The notes beneath the pieces are model-generated. The model ran no database searches and was not told where the DNA came from. It was given only the letters and a program-made list of their open reading frames with translations. A program made the translations under genes and the position numbers. 64,000 nucleotides of DNA from Terriglobales bacterium (GTDB taxonomy: Bacteria; Acidobacteriota; Terriglobia; Terriglobales; Acidobacteriaceae). The stretch is from contig DATMXP010000022.1 of the NCBI GenBank assembly GCA_035561515.1, forward strand, positions 1 through 64,000, given 5' to 3'. Below, piece after piece: positions 11,057 to 19,642 of this stretch (position 1 is the first letter of the stretch; the number at the start of each line of letters is the position of its first letter).

Positions 11057-12175
11057 TCAGATCCTCATCGGCATCACGATGTAGCGGTACTTGAACTGGA
11101 CGTCGCCGTTATCGTCGGGGCGGAGTTGGCCGGCGCTTTGGGAGTCCTTGAACTCGAACCGGACTTCTCCGCCGCTGGAAGCCTTCAGGAAGTCGAGCAA
11201 GTATTGCGAGTTGAAGCCGATGACGATCGGGTCAGCCTGGTAGGTAGTCTCGATCTGGTCTTCGGACTCGCCGGTCTCGGCCGAGGAGGACGAGATCGTC
11301 ATGCTGCCTTTTTCGAGGCGAAGCTTGATGGCGCCGGAGCGTTCGTCGGCGAACTGGGCCACGCGCTGTATGGCGGAGGAGATGTCTTCGCAGCGGACGG
11401 TGACGTACTTGTTGTTGTCGCGCGGGAGGACGGCTTCGTAGTTCGGGAATTGGCCGGTCAACTGGCGCGAGGTGAGGATGCGTCCACCGACGCGGAAGAA
11501 CAATGTGGACTCGTCTTTCGCAAATTCCACAAAGTCTTCTTCACTGGTGTTCAGCAGCGAGTTGAGTTCCGCCATCGCCTTCTTGGGGACAAGCGTTTTC
11601 ATTTCCTGAACGTCGGGGAAAGATTCCTGAGCTTTCTCGATGTGGGCGAGACGGTGTCCGTCGGTGGCGACCATGACGATCGATTCCGGTTTCAGAACCA
11701 TGAGCGCGCCATTCAGCGTGTAACGCGATTCTTCGCTGGAGATGGCGAAGATGGTCTTGGCTATCATGGTGCGAAGTACTTGGCCGGGAATCTTGATGGT
11801 GCCGCTGGTTGGGAACGTGGGCAGCGCCGGGAAGTTCGAGCGGGCCATGCCGACCATTTTGGTGTTGGAGCGTCCGCTGCGAATGTTCACCCAGTGGTTC
11901 TCGAGCAACTTGATGGTGATATCGCCATCGGGCAGCAAGCGAACGTAGTCGTAAAGTTTGCGAGCTGGGATAGTGCAGGAGCCTTCCTTCTTTACCTTTG
12001 CAGGACAGGAGGTGCGGAGACCGAGATCAAGATCGGTTGCGGTGATGGCGAGTTTGTCGCCTGCGGCTTCGAAGAGGAAGTGTGAAAGGATCGGGATGGT
12101 GGTCTTACGCTCTACAACGCCCTGTGTGGCGGTGAGTTCTTTTAGTAAGTCGAATTTAGAAACTGTGATTTCCAT
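11057..12175 (-). CDS. dnaN: DNA polymerase III sliding clamp (beta subunit)
   Basis: 372 residues, the normal length for the beta clamp, a ring-shaped dimer that tethers DNA polymerase III to DNA. The N-terminal MEITVSKFDLLKELTATQGV, the KTTIPILSHF segment and the C-terminal YIVMPMRI ending are all typical. GAGAAGG lies just before the ATG. dnaN is not beside dnaA here. gyrB lies 4.7 kb further along on the same strand. The upstream gap holds a cluster of DnaA-box-like motifs, described separately. Confidence 0.97.
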   Translation of the reverse strand: MEITVSKFDLLKELTATQGVVERKTTIPILSHFLFEAAGDKLAITATDLDLGLRTSCPAKVKKEGSCTIPARKLYDYVRLLPDGDITIKLLENHWVNIRSGRSNTKMVGMARSNFPALPTFPTSGTIKIPGQVLRTMIAKTIFAISSEESRYTLNGALMVLKPESIVMVATDGHRLAHIEKAQESFPDVQEMKTLVPKKAMAELNSLLNTSEEDFVEFAKDESTLFFRVGGRILTSRQLTGQFPNYEAVLPRDNNKYVTVRCEDISSAIQRVAQFADERSGAIKLRLEKGSMTISSSSAETGESEDQIETTYQADPIVIGFNSQYLLDFLKASSGGEVRFEFKDSQSAGQLRPDDNGDVQFKYRYIVMPMRI

Positions 12176-12246
12176 GACCTTCTCCCAACTCCCGGACCCT
12201 GAGATTCCCAGAAGCAGACGGCGTCCGGTGCTTATAGGAATGGCTT

Positions 12247-12561
12247 ACTTATATATCAAATAGAAAATCAAAGAAATATAGTCCCTTATAGAAACAGTAG
12301 TAGATGGCAGAGGAAATGTGGAAAGCTGGCCCAAAATAGGCTCTGGAGCGGCTTTGAGCGTATACAGCCGACTTGGAAGACGGGGCCTCATCTGTGAGCC
12401 GGAGTGGGGGACTGGTCCGTATCGGGAAAACAGGTGCAAACCTTCCACGGCTTCCACAGCCGAATCACAATTTTCCCGGAATTGTTCACAAGCCCAATTG
12501 TGGAAAGGTGGAAAGAAATCAATAGCGATAGGGGTTGCAGGTACCTGACGGTTGTGGAAGG
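12247..12561. other. possible replication origin: AT-rich tract plus DnaA-box-like cluster
   Basis: The gap upstream of dnaN (12176-12585) has no supported gene. It contains an AT-rich tract (about 12247-12300). It also holds at least six sites related to TTTCCACA/TTATCCACA: 12317-12325 (TGTGGAAAG), 12441-12449 and 12450-12458 (TTCCACG, TTCCACA), 12482-12490 (TTGTTCACA), 12499-12507 (TGTGGAAAG), 12507-12515, and 12553-12561 (TGTGGAAGG). Clusters of 9-mers of this kind next to dnaN are typical of oriC. This is an inference: dnaA itself is not in the window, and GC skew was not computed. Confidence 0.45.
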
Positions 12562-12585
12562 AGAGAAATAGGTTAGGTGTAAGCC

Positions 12586-13323
12586 TTAAGTCGACGCGTC
12601 TAAGTCGAACTCGGCCACTATAGGGAGATGGTCGGAGGCAAGGAGAGTGAGTTTGTTTCGGATTAACTGGGCGCGACGAAGCGTGAGCCGTTCGTCGAAA
12701 TAGAAATGGTCCAGGTGAAGCAAGGGGAAGAAACCGGGATAGGTGCTGCGGCGTTGCAAGTGAAGCCGTGCGTCGACGCTGCGAAAGTGAGTGGACATGA
12801 GGCGGGTGGCGAGTCCGCGGGTCCATTCATTGAAGTCGCCGACAACGATGGCGGGATTTTTGAGCTCGGCGGATTTGAGCACGTCGGTCGAGATCAGTTG
12901 GCGTCCCTGGTGACGCCGCTCAAAGAACGACGTGCCCAGGTGGACGTTGAAGAGATGCAGCAGATGGCCTTGGCAGTCGACGTCGGCGCGAAGGCAGCCG
13001 CGGCGCTCGCGGCCGTGTCGGGTCAGGTCATAGGTTTGGCTGCGAACGACAGGTAAGCGGCTGAGGAATGCATTCCCATACGGCGCACCAAGATGCAGCC
13101 GAGCTTCGCCAAAGATGACTGAATATCCCGGAAGCAAGGATGCGAAGTATTGGGGATGGTTCAAAGTGGGATCGCCCGTCGAGCCGGCGATCACCTCTTG
13201 CAGGGCGATGATGTCGGCGTCGAGAGAGCGCAGGACATCGGCAACCCGCTCGGGGCGGAGTCTACCGTCCATTCCACGGCACTTATGGACGTTGTAACTG
13301 GCGATTCGTACGGTGCAGTTCAC
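12586..13323 (-). CDS. endonuclease/exonuclease/phosphatase-family hydrolase
   Basis: About 245 residues of the EEP (DNase I-like) fold. The catalytic motifs are in order: IASYNVHKCRG near the start, ALQEV (metal-binding Glu), NVHLGT, GDFNEWTRG, and SDHLPIVAEF at the C-terminus. The frame runs to 13389, but GTG at 13323 overlaps the stop of the preceding phospholipase-D gene (GTGA) and sits immediately before the first beta strand, which suggests translational coupling. The partner gene encodes a PLD-type lipid enzyme. Both genes resemble pairs in which an EEP phosphodiesterase accompanies a cardiolipin-synthase-like protein. The substrate (nucleic acid or phospholipid head group) is unknown. 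Confidence 0.85.
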   Translation of the reverse strand: MNCTVRIASYNVHKCRGMDGRLRPERVADVLRSLDADIIALQEVIAGSTGDPTLNHPQYFASLLPGYSVIFGEARLHLGAPYGNAFLSRLPVVRSQTYDLTRHGRERRGCLRADVDCQGHLLHLFNVHLGTSFFERRHQGRQLISTDVLKSAELKNPAIVVGDFNEWTRGLATRLMSTHFRSVDARLHLQRRSTYPGFFPLLHLDHFYFDERLTLRRAQLIRNKLTLLASDHLPIVAEFDLDAST

Positions 13324-14639
13324 TGCTGACGTTCGATGACCCAACCGAAGAGTTCGGTTCCGCGTTGCCAGAACGGCCGGTGGGCCCACTCATCGTACGT
13401 GATTTGTCGGCTGTTGGAGAGATCGCGGGCGAAATCTTCCTCGAGCCGGTTCGCGAAATTGTGATCGTACACCGCCAGGTTGACTTCGTCGTTCAGTCCG
13501 AACGACCGGTTATCGAAGTTCGTGGAACCAACCACGCTCCAGACATCGTCCACGATCAGTATTTTGGCGTGGATCATGGCAGGCTGGTACTCGAATATCT
13601 GGATGCCGGCCTCGAGCAGTTTTCCGTAGGAGCGCTGGCTAGAGCTGCGGGTGACCATGTGGTCGCTGTGGTGTCCGGGGGCGATAATTTTGACCTGAAC
13701 TCCACGATTTCGTGCCCGAATAAGTTCTTCCTTCATGCTCTCATCGGGGAGGAAGTAGGGCGTGGTGATGAGGATTGAGTTGTGCGCTGAAGCGATCAGC
13801 GATTGCATTAGCACGCGCGCGCGGGTGGAACCCCCGGCCGAGGGCATGGAGTTCACGATCATGGCCGTTTGGGCCTGATCGCGCTTGATGATGGGGAAGA
13901 AGGCGGGACCGGCTATCAGTTCGCCGCAGGACTCCAGCCAGTTCTCTGCGAAAGTAGCTTGCAGGTTCGGGACGACGTCGCCTTCCACACGAACCATGGT
14001 ATCGCGCCAGCGGGGTTGATCCTTCTTTGTCTGCTTGTACCAGTGATCGGCGATGCCGGCGCCCCCAATGAAGCCGACCGTTCCGTCGATAACCATCAGT
14101 TCGCGGTGGGTGCGGTTGTTGTAGCGCGGCAGAGTGTTCCAACGCACCGGGTGATACCAGGCGAATTTACCGCCGGCTTTCTTTAGTTCGCCAAAGTAAG
14201 AGTCTGTGGTGCCAAGGCTTCCGAGTCCGTCGAGAACGAGCCGGACCTGCACGCCCGCACGGGCGCGTTCGGTGAGGGCGTCCACGAATCGCTTAGCGAT
14301 CTCACCCTCCTGAAAGATGTAAGCCTCTATGTTGACGTTTTTCTTGGCTGATCGAATCGCAGCGAGTTCGGCTTCGTAGAACTGGTCGCCGTTCGTGAAG
14401 ACATCGAGCTTATTGGAGTGGTTGAGCTTGGCGTCGGTAATAGCCTCCAGGTTCCATACGAACTGGTCGGAGGAAACCGATTCCTGTCCGGGCATGGTGA
14501 TCTTGTATTTCGGACTGGGGCCGAACAAAGCGACCACGATGATGATGGCCTGTGCCAGCATGGCAAAGCAGGCTAACACCACGAAGGTGTTGGAAACGGT
14601 GAACTCGCCGAGAAGTGGCACGTTGTAGACCCGCTGCAT
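13320..14639 (-). CDS. cardiolipin synthase-like phospholipase D family protein
   Basis: 439 residues with one N-terminal membrane anchor (residues ~10-35) and two PLD half-sites. The second is canonical: HAKILIVDD followed by GSTNFDNRSF. The first reads HRELMVIDG followed by GFIGGAGIAD, so the usual HxK lysine is a glutamate. Enzymes of this class join phosphatidylglycerol units into cardiolipin or hydrolyse phosphodiesters at the membrane. The EEP hydrolase overlaps its 3' end. The altered first HKD leaves open whether it works as a full cardiolipin synthase. Confidence 0.88.
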   Translation of the reverse strand: MQRVYNVPLLGEFTVSNTFVVLACFAMLAQAIIIVVALFGPSPKYKITMPGQESVSSDQFVWNLEAITDAKLNHSNKLDVFTNGDQFYEAELAAIRSAKKNVNIEAYIFQEGEIAKRFVDALTERARAGVQVRLVLDGLGSLGTTDSYFGELKKAGGKFAWYHPVRWNTLPRYNNRTHRELMVIDGTVGFIGGAGIADHWYKQTKKDQPRWRDTMVRVEGDVVPNLQATFAENWLESCGELIAGPAFFPIIKRDQAQTAMIVNSMPSAGGSTRARVLMQSLIASAHNSILITTPYFLPDESMKEELIRARNRGVQVKIIAPGHHSDHMVTRSSSQRSYGKLLEAGIQIFEYQPAMIHAKILIVDDVWSVVGSTNFDNRSFGLNDEVNLAVYDHNFANRLEEDFARDLSNSRQITYDEWAHRPFWQRGTELFGWVIERQQ

Positions 14640-14820
14640 GGTTCGTTCCCGCCTGTACCAGGCGGTGTAAGTAGATGTGATGCGAGCTTTGAAGCAAGGG
14701 TCGGATGAGCGAGTAACTCAGCAAAGAGGCAGTATCGAGCGGCAGCTTTGGATTTCGAGATCGCAAGTGCAACAGCAGTTCCATCCACCGACATCGCAGC
14801 TATCAAAGCACGTTCGTGAG

Positions 14821-15942
14821 GTGGGATTGAAAGTTCAAGGGGAACGTACATCTTTTGTTTATGCAGTCGCACTGCTGCTCGCATTATTTGGGTGCGGCGG
14901 GGGATCATCAAACAGCAGGAATAACCCGGGCGGGGGCACGCCTGGCAGCACTAACGCTGGTGGCACTCCGACCAGCGGCGCAAACACAGGCTCGGGTGGG
15001 AGCAATAGCGGTGGCACTGGCGGGGGAACCGGTGGCGGAACAACCAGCGCGCCGACGAACCTGGTTGCGGTGGGCAGTTGGACGGACGGGACTGTTTCGC
15101 TCATCAACACCAGTACTAACCAGGTGTCCTCGACCGTAACCGTGGGCCAGGAGATCAACGGACTTGCGTTCGCCCCAAACGGGAGTTTGCTTTACGTGAG
15201 CGACTACACCAGTCAGTCTGTGTACGTGGTCGACACGAGCACTTCCAAGGTAGTGGCAAAGATCGCAGTCCAGGATCCGGGACCGATCGCAATCACGCCA
15301 GACGGCCGGTTCGCGTATGTGACGGACACGATGCATCTGGATTCGAAAGTAACCGTCATTGATACGAGCACCAATACGGTGGCGGCGACGGTGAAAGACG
15401 TGGGGACCTCTCCGGGGGCAATCGCGATACCGAACGCAACGCGTGGCTATGCTCTCGATACCGAGTTGGGATCTGTCTACGTGCTGAACCTGACGAACAA
15501 TACGGTCGCGCAAACGATCGACACGGGCTGGGGCTATTCGATCGCGACCTCGCCGGACGGAAAATTTGTGTACGTTCCGGATCAGGCCGCGCAGGCGGTG
15601 AAGATCATCGACACAAGTTCAAACACTGTCGTTGGGTCGGTCGCGACTCCAGACCCACATGGTCTCGCAGAGACCCCGGACGGAAGCCAGTTGTGGGTTA
15701 CGAACACTTCGCAGGGGAGCGTAACGGTAATTTCCACGTCTTCGAATACTGTGTTGAAAACCTTCAACAGCCTGGGTTCGCAGCCATGGGATGTGGCGTT
15801 TTCGCCCGACGGCAAGTATGGCTACGTTACGAACTCTGGTTCTTCCAATGTGAGCGTAGTACGTGTCGCAGACTACACTCAGACTTCGCCGATTCAAGTG
15901 GGCGCTCAACCACATTGGATCGCGAGCGGACGATCAAAATAA
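14821..15942 (+). CDS. YVTN-family beta-propeller lipoprotein
   Basis: About 374 residues. The open frame begins at 14677, but a lipoprotein signal (SFVYAVALLLALFGC) appears only at about residue 58 of it. GTG 14821 or TTG 14827 is therefore the likely true start. After the lipidated Cys comes a Gly/Ser/Thr-rich linker (GGGTPGSTNAGGTP and similar) of about 50 residues. Roughly seven propeller blades of about 42 residues follow, each with a PDGxxxYV...VxVIDTSTNTV pattern. Such YVTN proteins are surface-exposed and bind partners or substrates; the exact role is unknown. It is divergent from the phospholipase D gene and ends at a shared terminator with the TonB receptor. Confidence 0.85.
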   Translation: MGLKVQGERTSFVYAVALLLALFGCGGGSSNSRNNPGGGTPGSTNAGGTPTSGANTGSGGSNSGGTGGGTGGGTTSAPTNLVAVGSWTDGTVSLINTSTNQVSSTVTVGQEINGLAFAPNGSLLYVSDYTSQSVYVVDTSTSKVVAKIAVQDPGPIAITPDGRFAYVTDTMHLDSKVTVIDTSTNTVAATVKDVGTSPGAIAIPNATRGYALDTELGSVYVLNLTNNTVAQTIDTGWGYSIATSPDGKFVYVPDQAAQAVKIIDTSSNTVVGSVATPDPHGLAETPDGSQLWVTNTSQGSVTVISTSSNTVLKTFNSLGSQPWDVAFSPDGKYGYVTNSGSSNVSVVRVADYTQTSPIQVGAQPHWIASGRSK

Positions 15943-15966
15943 AAAGGGACATCGACGGGCGAAGCA

Positions 15967-15992
15967 AAGGGCAGGCGCGAACGCCTGCCCTT
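15967..15992. terminator. bidirectional intrinsic terminator
   Basis: A perfect 11-bp stem AAGGGCAGGCG (15967-15977) / CGCCTGCCCTT (15982-15992) with a CGAA tetraloop, between the convergent YVTN lipoprotein and TonB receptor genes. Confidence 0.85.
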
Positions 15993-16007
15993 CGCGTTCC
16001 AGGGGAG

Positions 16008-18200
16008 TTACTCTCCGCCGAACCGGAAGCGCATGCCGGCGCGGAAGTTCGCTTTCAGCGCCGGATACCCAGCGACTTCCTCATAACGGCGATTGAGGAC
16101 GTTATCCACGTTCGCATAGAAGGTTACGAAACTATTCAGCGCGTACCAGGTCCCGACGTTCACAAGCGCGTATCCGGCCGTGTGGTCCACGGGAGGAACG
16201 GCACCAAAGAGAAAGTCGGAGTCCGGGCGGCGTCCGATGAAACTGCCGCCGATGTTGCCACCCCACCGCTTACCGAAATAGTTCAGCAGCAGCGAACCTG
16301 CATGCTTCGGGCGACGGAGCAACGGGCGCCCAGCGGCGTTGATGGGATCAAAGGCAAGTGGAGCGGAAAGAATCTGCGTGGAATTGTGAGTGTAAGAAGC
16401 GTCGAGGCGAATCGCATTGCGCCAGCGCGCGTGGAACCCGACTTCAGCGCCATGAGCCATGGTGCGGTTCAGGTTCACGTACTGGCTTTCCAGCGGAGAA
16501 AGCGAGCTTAGCGTAACCAGGTTGCGGAAACGGTTGTTGAAATAAGTGGCGCTCAGTGAATATTTTCCGGCATAGAACGACTGCTCGAAACCGGTTTCGA
16601 ACGAGCGGTTCTCCTCCGGCCTGAGATTGGGGTTGGGAATGATTCCGAACGCGCCCACACCGAACGATTCTTCGAAGGTAGGTTCCTTGAAGGCTTCCGC
16701 ATAGGTGAAGCGAAAGCGAGTCCCCGAGAAGATCTCGTTCCCGCGCAGTGCGAGTAAGGAAAGCGAAATGCGCGGTACCGCGCGGTTGCCGAAGCTCTCG
16801 TTATGGAGGACGCGAACCCCTGCCGTGGCAGTGAGTCGTTTCCAAACGGCTATCTGCTCGACGTATCCGGCATGGTTGCGGCGCAGGCCGTGAATCTTCG
16901 CGGCAAAACCACTGAAGTCTTCATCCACCGATCCGGTTTCGTTCTCGAAGTCATAACCGAACGTGGTGCGAAGTGAGCCGACAGGTGACCATTCTCCCTG
17001 GTAGCCGAATCCCGCGCGGTTCTGGTGGTCACGCTGGTAGAAGGGGCAGTCGAGAAAGTACGGGAAATCGCAACCGCGGTCGGCGGAGGGATCGTTGTTG
17101 TAGCGCTTCTGGTTGTGTTCGTATCCGGTGAAACGATGACGCCAGTTGGCGCTGGGGGTGATGGTTAAGTCGAGCGAGGAAAGAAAGTTGTTGTCGCGGG
17201 CGAAGCCGTCGAGGTCCGGTGGGAGAAGGGCTTGTCCGCCGTAAACCCAGGCGTTCGGAACGCCAACGCGGGCATTGTCGTGCCGAGCGCGTAGGCGGAG
17301 AGAAACTTTCGGATGAAGTGTGACGCCGATGTTTCCGCCCTGTGCAGAGAGAGAGTAGGCGTCGTTGGGGCCCTGGCCTGCGCTGTTGGTCTGCTCACCG
17401 AAGAGGTTGTAGTCGAAGCGATGGATCGCGCCTGCAAGCGAGGCGTAGCCGCGTGCGGAATCGAAGGTTCCGCCTTCGGCGCCGAAGCGAAGTTCGGGGG
17501 TGCGCGTGGTGCCTTGCGCGCTGAACACTTGTACGACGCTGGTCATGGCGTCGGAACCGTAGAGGGTACTCTGGGCTCCGCGCATGAATTCCACGCGATC
17601 GGCGCCAATCAACGAAGTGGTCCCGAAATTGAATTGTCCTCCGACTTCATTGACGGGAACACCATCGACGATCACCTTGTTAAAGCGAGATTCGCCGCCG
17701 CGCACAAAGAGTGCGGTGAGCCCGCCTCGGCGTCCGGAGGCGTTGAGCACGGCGCCGGGAAGAACCCGAAGTGAGTCGCTGAGCGCGATGGGCTGCTGGT
17801 TCTCCAGTTCGAGCGGCGTCAGAGTGCTTACATCGGCGCCGGAGACAGCGGTCTCGATCGGAACGCCGGTCGCTGTCACCTGGACCGTTTGCGATGGGCC
17901 GGCGATCTGAAGCTCAAAGGCAGCTTGGCTTGATTCGGGAACAGAGACGCTGCTGCTGGCACGCGCAAAACCGGGCGCGAGGGCTTCAATGTTGTACTTA
18001 CCCTCTGGGAGATCGACGACAGTCTCTCCCTGAGTTCCGGTAACCGTCGAAATGGTCGCCGTGCGCGACGCGGCTGGAAAGATACGGACGCGGGCATTCC
18101 CCACAGGCTGGTGATCGGGACTGGCGACCTTAATGGTCACTTCATGGGCAAAGGAATGTGTCGAAAGCAGAAGTAAAAAGAAAATCAGGCGTGGACGCAC
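16008..18200 (-). CDS. btuB: TonB-dependent receptor, probable vitamin B12 (cobalamin) transporter
   Basis: A 730-residue outer-membrane receptor. It has a signal peptide (LIFFLLLLSTHSFA), an N-terminal carboxypeptidase-regulatory/Ig-like domain (residues ~20-105), the plug (VTATGVPIETAVSGADV; LFVRGGESRFNKVIVDGVPV), and a beta barrel ending in the aromatic-rich FRAGMRFRFGGE. GTG is the start: AAGGAGG sits seven bases upstream. A cobalamin riboswitch immediately precedes the gene, which makes B12 or another corrinoid the most likely substrate. The extra N-terminal domain is typical of Acidobacteriota and Bacteroidota receptors rather than E. coli BtuB. No BtuCDF transporter is in the window. 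Confidence 0.9.
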   Translation of the reverse strand: MRPRLIFFLLLLSTHSFAHEVTIKVASPDHQPVGNARVRIFPAASRTATISTVTGTQGETVVDLPEGKYNIEALAPGFARASSSVSVPESSQAAFELQIAGPSQTVQVTATGVPIETAVSGADVSTLTPLELENQQPIALSDSLRVLPGAVLNASGRRGGLTALFVRGGESRFNKVIVDGVPVNEVGGQFNFGTTSLIGADRVEFMRGAQSTLYGSDAMTSVVQVFSAQGTTRTPELRFGAEGGTFDSARGYASLAGAIHRFDYNLFGEQTNSAGQGPNDAYSLSAQGGNIGVTLHPKVSLRLRARHDNARVGVPNAWVYGGQALLPPDLDGFARDNNFLSSLDLTITPSANWRHRFTGYEHNQKRYNNDPSADRGCDFPYFLDCPFYQRDHQNRAGFGYQGEWSPVGSLRTTFGYDFENETGSVDEDFSGFAAKIHGLRRNHAGYVEQIAVWKRLTATAGVRVLHNESFGNRAVPRISLSLLALRGNEIFSGTRFRFTYAEAFKEPTFEESFGVGAFGIIPNPNLRPEENRSFETGFEQSFYAGKYSLSATYFNNRFRNLVTLSSLSPLESQYVNLNRTMAHGAEVGFHARWRNAIRLDASYTHNSTQILSAPLAFDPINAAGRPLLRRPKHAGSLLLNYFGKRWGGNIGGSFIGRRPDSDFLFGAVPPVDHTAGYALVNVGTWYALNSFVTFYANVDNVLNRRYEEVAGYPALKANFRAGMRFRFGGE

Positions 18201-18235
18201 GGGCGTTCCTCCTTTTCACGCGAAAGGGGTTTACG

Positions 18236-18400
18236 GAAGGTTCACGCCGGTCTCCTGGCTTGCGACGGCTACTCTCGAACGGCCTTCCCACGAAACGCAG
18301 TGGCCGAACGACAAAACGAAGTCGCTAACAGTTGCGCGGCAGCGCGGGTATTGCACCCGCTTCCCGAACACGCGAACCAAAGATTGGCAAAGAACAAGTT
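18236..18400 (-). ncRNA. cobalamin riboswitch
   Basis: Reading the minus strand from about 18400 towards the receptor start: GGGAA, GGTGCAATACCCGC, GCTGCCGCGCAACTGT, GCCACTG, GGGAAGG and finally GTCGCAAGCCAGGAGACCGG. These are the conserved segments of the cobalamin (B12-box) aptamer in the right order. The B12 box lies about 45-60 bases before the GTG start of the TonB receptor, so binding of adenosyl- or methylcobalamin probably blocks ribosome access to its AAGGAGG. Confidence 0.93.
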
Positions 18401-18467
18401 GCAGCTTTGACTGTAATCGGGCGCTGGTTTGAGTGTCAATCCAAAGAAGATGCTTTGCTTTGAACCG

Positions 18468-19187
18468 TTACGCGCGGGTGTTGGAGTGGGGAAGCTGCGC
18501 TTCGGCATACTCACGGACGCGGTCAAGCGCCGCCTGCATCTCTGCGTGTAGCTGCTGAGCCTGTTCGGAGCTGGTGTCCTTCGGCACATGGATGAGGCGG
18601 CCAATCCGAAGATGAGCACGCGAAAACGGCTTAGGGATAACGAAACGGTCCCACGACTTCAAGACCCAACCCTTTTCGATAGCCGTGTAAAAGGGCATGA
18701 TCGGCGCCTTGGTGTTCCGGGCGAGCAGAACCGGTCCCGGCTTAGCGACATAACGGGGTCCACGGGGACCATCAATTGTGAATCCCACGCTACGGCCTTC
18801 TTCGATTTCCGTGTGCAACCCGAGGAGCGCACGGACGGCGTTGCGACTGCTGGATCCCCGAACGGCCTTATAGCCGAGCTTCTCGATGATTCGCGCGATG
18901 TATTCGCCGTCGAAACTACTGGAGGTGATCACCGAGATACCACGATTTCGATAAAACCACGTTGAGGAGAAGACAGCGCGGTGCCAAAAAACGTATATTG
19001 TTCTCTCGGGTGAGATGGTGGCCGGGCCTCCCTCTTCGATACTGGATTGCCAACGCAACGTAGGCCCAATCAAGCGCATGCTGAGATAGCCGACCCAGGT
19101 AACCAGCCAAATGGAAAAACGCTGCTTCAGGGTAAATCCCTGTGGGGCAGGCGGTTGCGGATCGACGGAGGCTGTCGTAGTGGCCAC
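18468..19187 (-). CDS. DUF374 lysophospholipid acyltransferase-family protein
   Basis: A 239-residue protein of the DUF374 branch of the LPLAT superfamily. A hydrophobic N-terminal segment (FSIWLVTWVGYLSMRLIG) is followed by the acceptor region YVFWHRAVFSS and the signature TIDGPRGPRYVAKPG, then LARNTKAPIMPF. Relatives transfer acyl chains in lipid A or membrane lipid synthesis; the substrate is unknown here. The start is GTG without a Shine-Dalgarno sequence. TAAAAT at 19201-19196 ends eight bases before it, consistent with a leaderless transcript. Confidence 0.85.
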   Translation of the reverse strand: MATTTASVDPQPPAPQGFTLKQRFSIWLVTWVGYLSMRLIGPTLRWQSSIEEGGPATISPERTIYVFWHRAVFSSTWFYRNRGISVITSSSFDGEYIARIIEKLGYKAVRGSSSRNAVRALLGLHTEIEEGRSVGFTIDGPRGPRYVAKPGPVLLARNTKAPIMPFYTAIEKGWVLKSWDRFVIPKPFSRAHLRIGRLIHVPKDTSSEQAQQLHAEMQAALDRVREYAEAQLPHSNTRA

Positions 19188-19195
19188 TGGGGAAC

Positions 19196-19201
19196 ATTTT
19201 A
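19196..19201 (-). promoter_or_regulatory. -10-like TAAAAT before DUF374 gene
   Basis: TAAAAT on the minus strand ends eight bases before the GTG start, which has no Shine-Dalgarno; transcription would begin at or next to the start codon. Confidence 0.45.
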
Positions 19202-19276
19202 CGTGAGCGGCGCGGCCCAGGTGACTTTCGGGTATGGAGTTACCTTGGTGCGTTGCGCGGTGTGGTAGGTGAAGGT

Positions 19277-19282
19277 TACTGT
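19277..19282 (+). promoter_or_regulatory. -10-like TACTGT before PilZ gene
   Basis: TACTGT ends six bases before the ATG at 19289 and fits the TANNNT pattern seen before other genes here. Confidence 0.35.
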
Positions 19283-19288
19283 TTTGCT

Positions 19289-19606
19289 ATGGCTGCAGAG
19301 ATGAACACACTTCCAACCAGTCCATTTCCTCTGATGGACAGCAAGAACGAAGCGGATCGCCGGCGTGAGCCGCGGTTCGGAGCCGAAGGGGAGGTAGTCC
19401 TGCTTGCGAACGAAGGCGCGCATGAGAAAGAGATCCGGGCGCGGCTGATGGACTTCAGCCTGCACGGATTGCGCGTTCGCATCCCTCACGACTTACCGGA
19501 AGGTCAGCAAGTGCGTGTCTTCTTCTCGTGGGGAGAAGTTGACACACAGGTCGTTCGCACCTGTGCGGCAGGTAGCGGATACGACATCGGCCTCCAGTTG
19601 TTCTAG
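19289..19606 (+). CDS. PilZ-domain protein, likely c-di-GMP receptor
   Basis: About 105 residues, essentially one PilZ domain. Both ligand motifs are intact: RRREPRF (the RxxxR type) and DFSLHG (D/NxSxxG), so c-di-GMP binding is expected. The frame is open to a TTG at 19253. ATG 19289 is chosen because a -10-like hexamer ends six bases before it; ATG 19301 is also possible. Stand-alone PilZ proteins relay c-di-GMP to motility, exopolysaccharide or secretion partners. None of those is in the neighbourhood, so the target is unknown. Confidence 0.83.
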   Translation: MAAEMNTLPTSPFPLMDSKNEADRRREPRFGAEGEVVLLANEGAHEKEIRARLMDFSLHGLRVRIPHDLPEGQQVRVFFSWGEVDTQVVRTCAAGSGYDIGLQLF

Positions 19607-19630
19607 GTTCTCCTTTCCATCCTCCCCCGT

Positions 19631-19636
19631 TACACT
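19631..19636 (+). promoter_or_regulatory. -10-like TACACT before ABC ATPase gene
   Basis: TACACT ends six bases before the GTG start at 19643, again without a Shine-Dalgarno sequence. Confidence 0.4.
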
Positions 19637-19642
19637 TCTGTT

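Noticed and set aside
11126..12085. Plus-strand open frame opposite dnaN
   Set aside because: It is fully antisense to dnaN and has no start signal or recognisable domain.
12245..12826. Minus-strand open frame covering the dnaN-upstream gap
   Set aside because: It overlaps the end of the EEP hydrolase gene in another frame, has low-complexity Ser/Pro/Arg content and no ribosome-binding site; the DnaA-box-like cluster explains the gap better.
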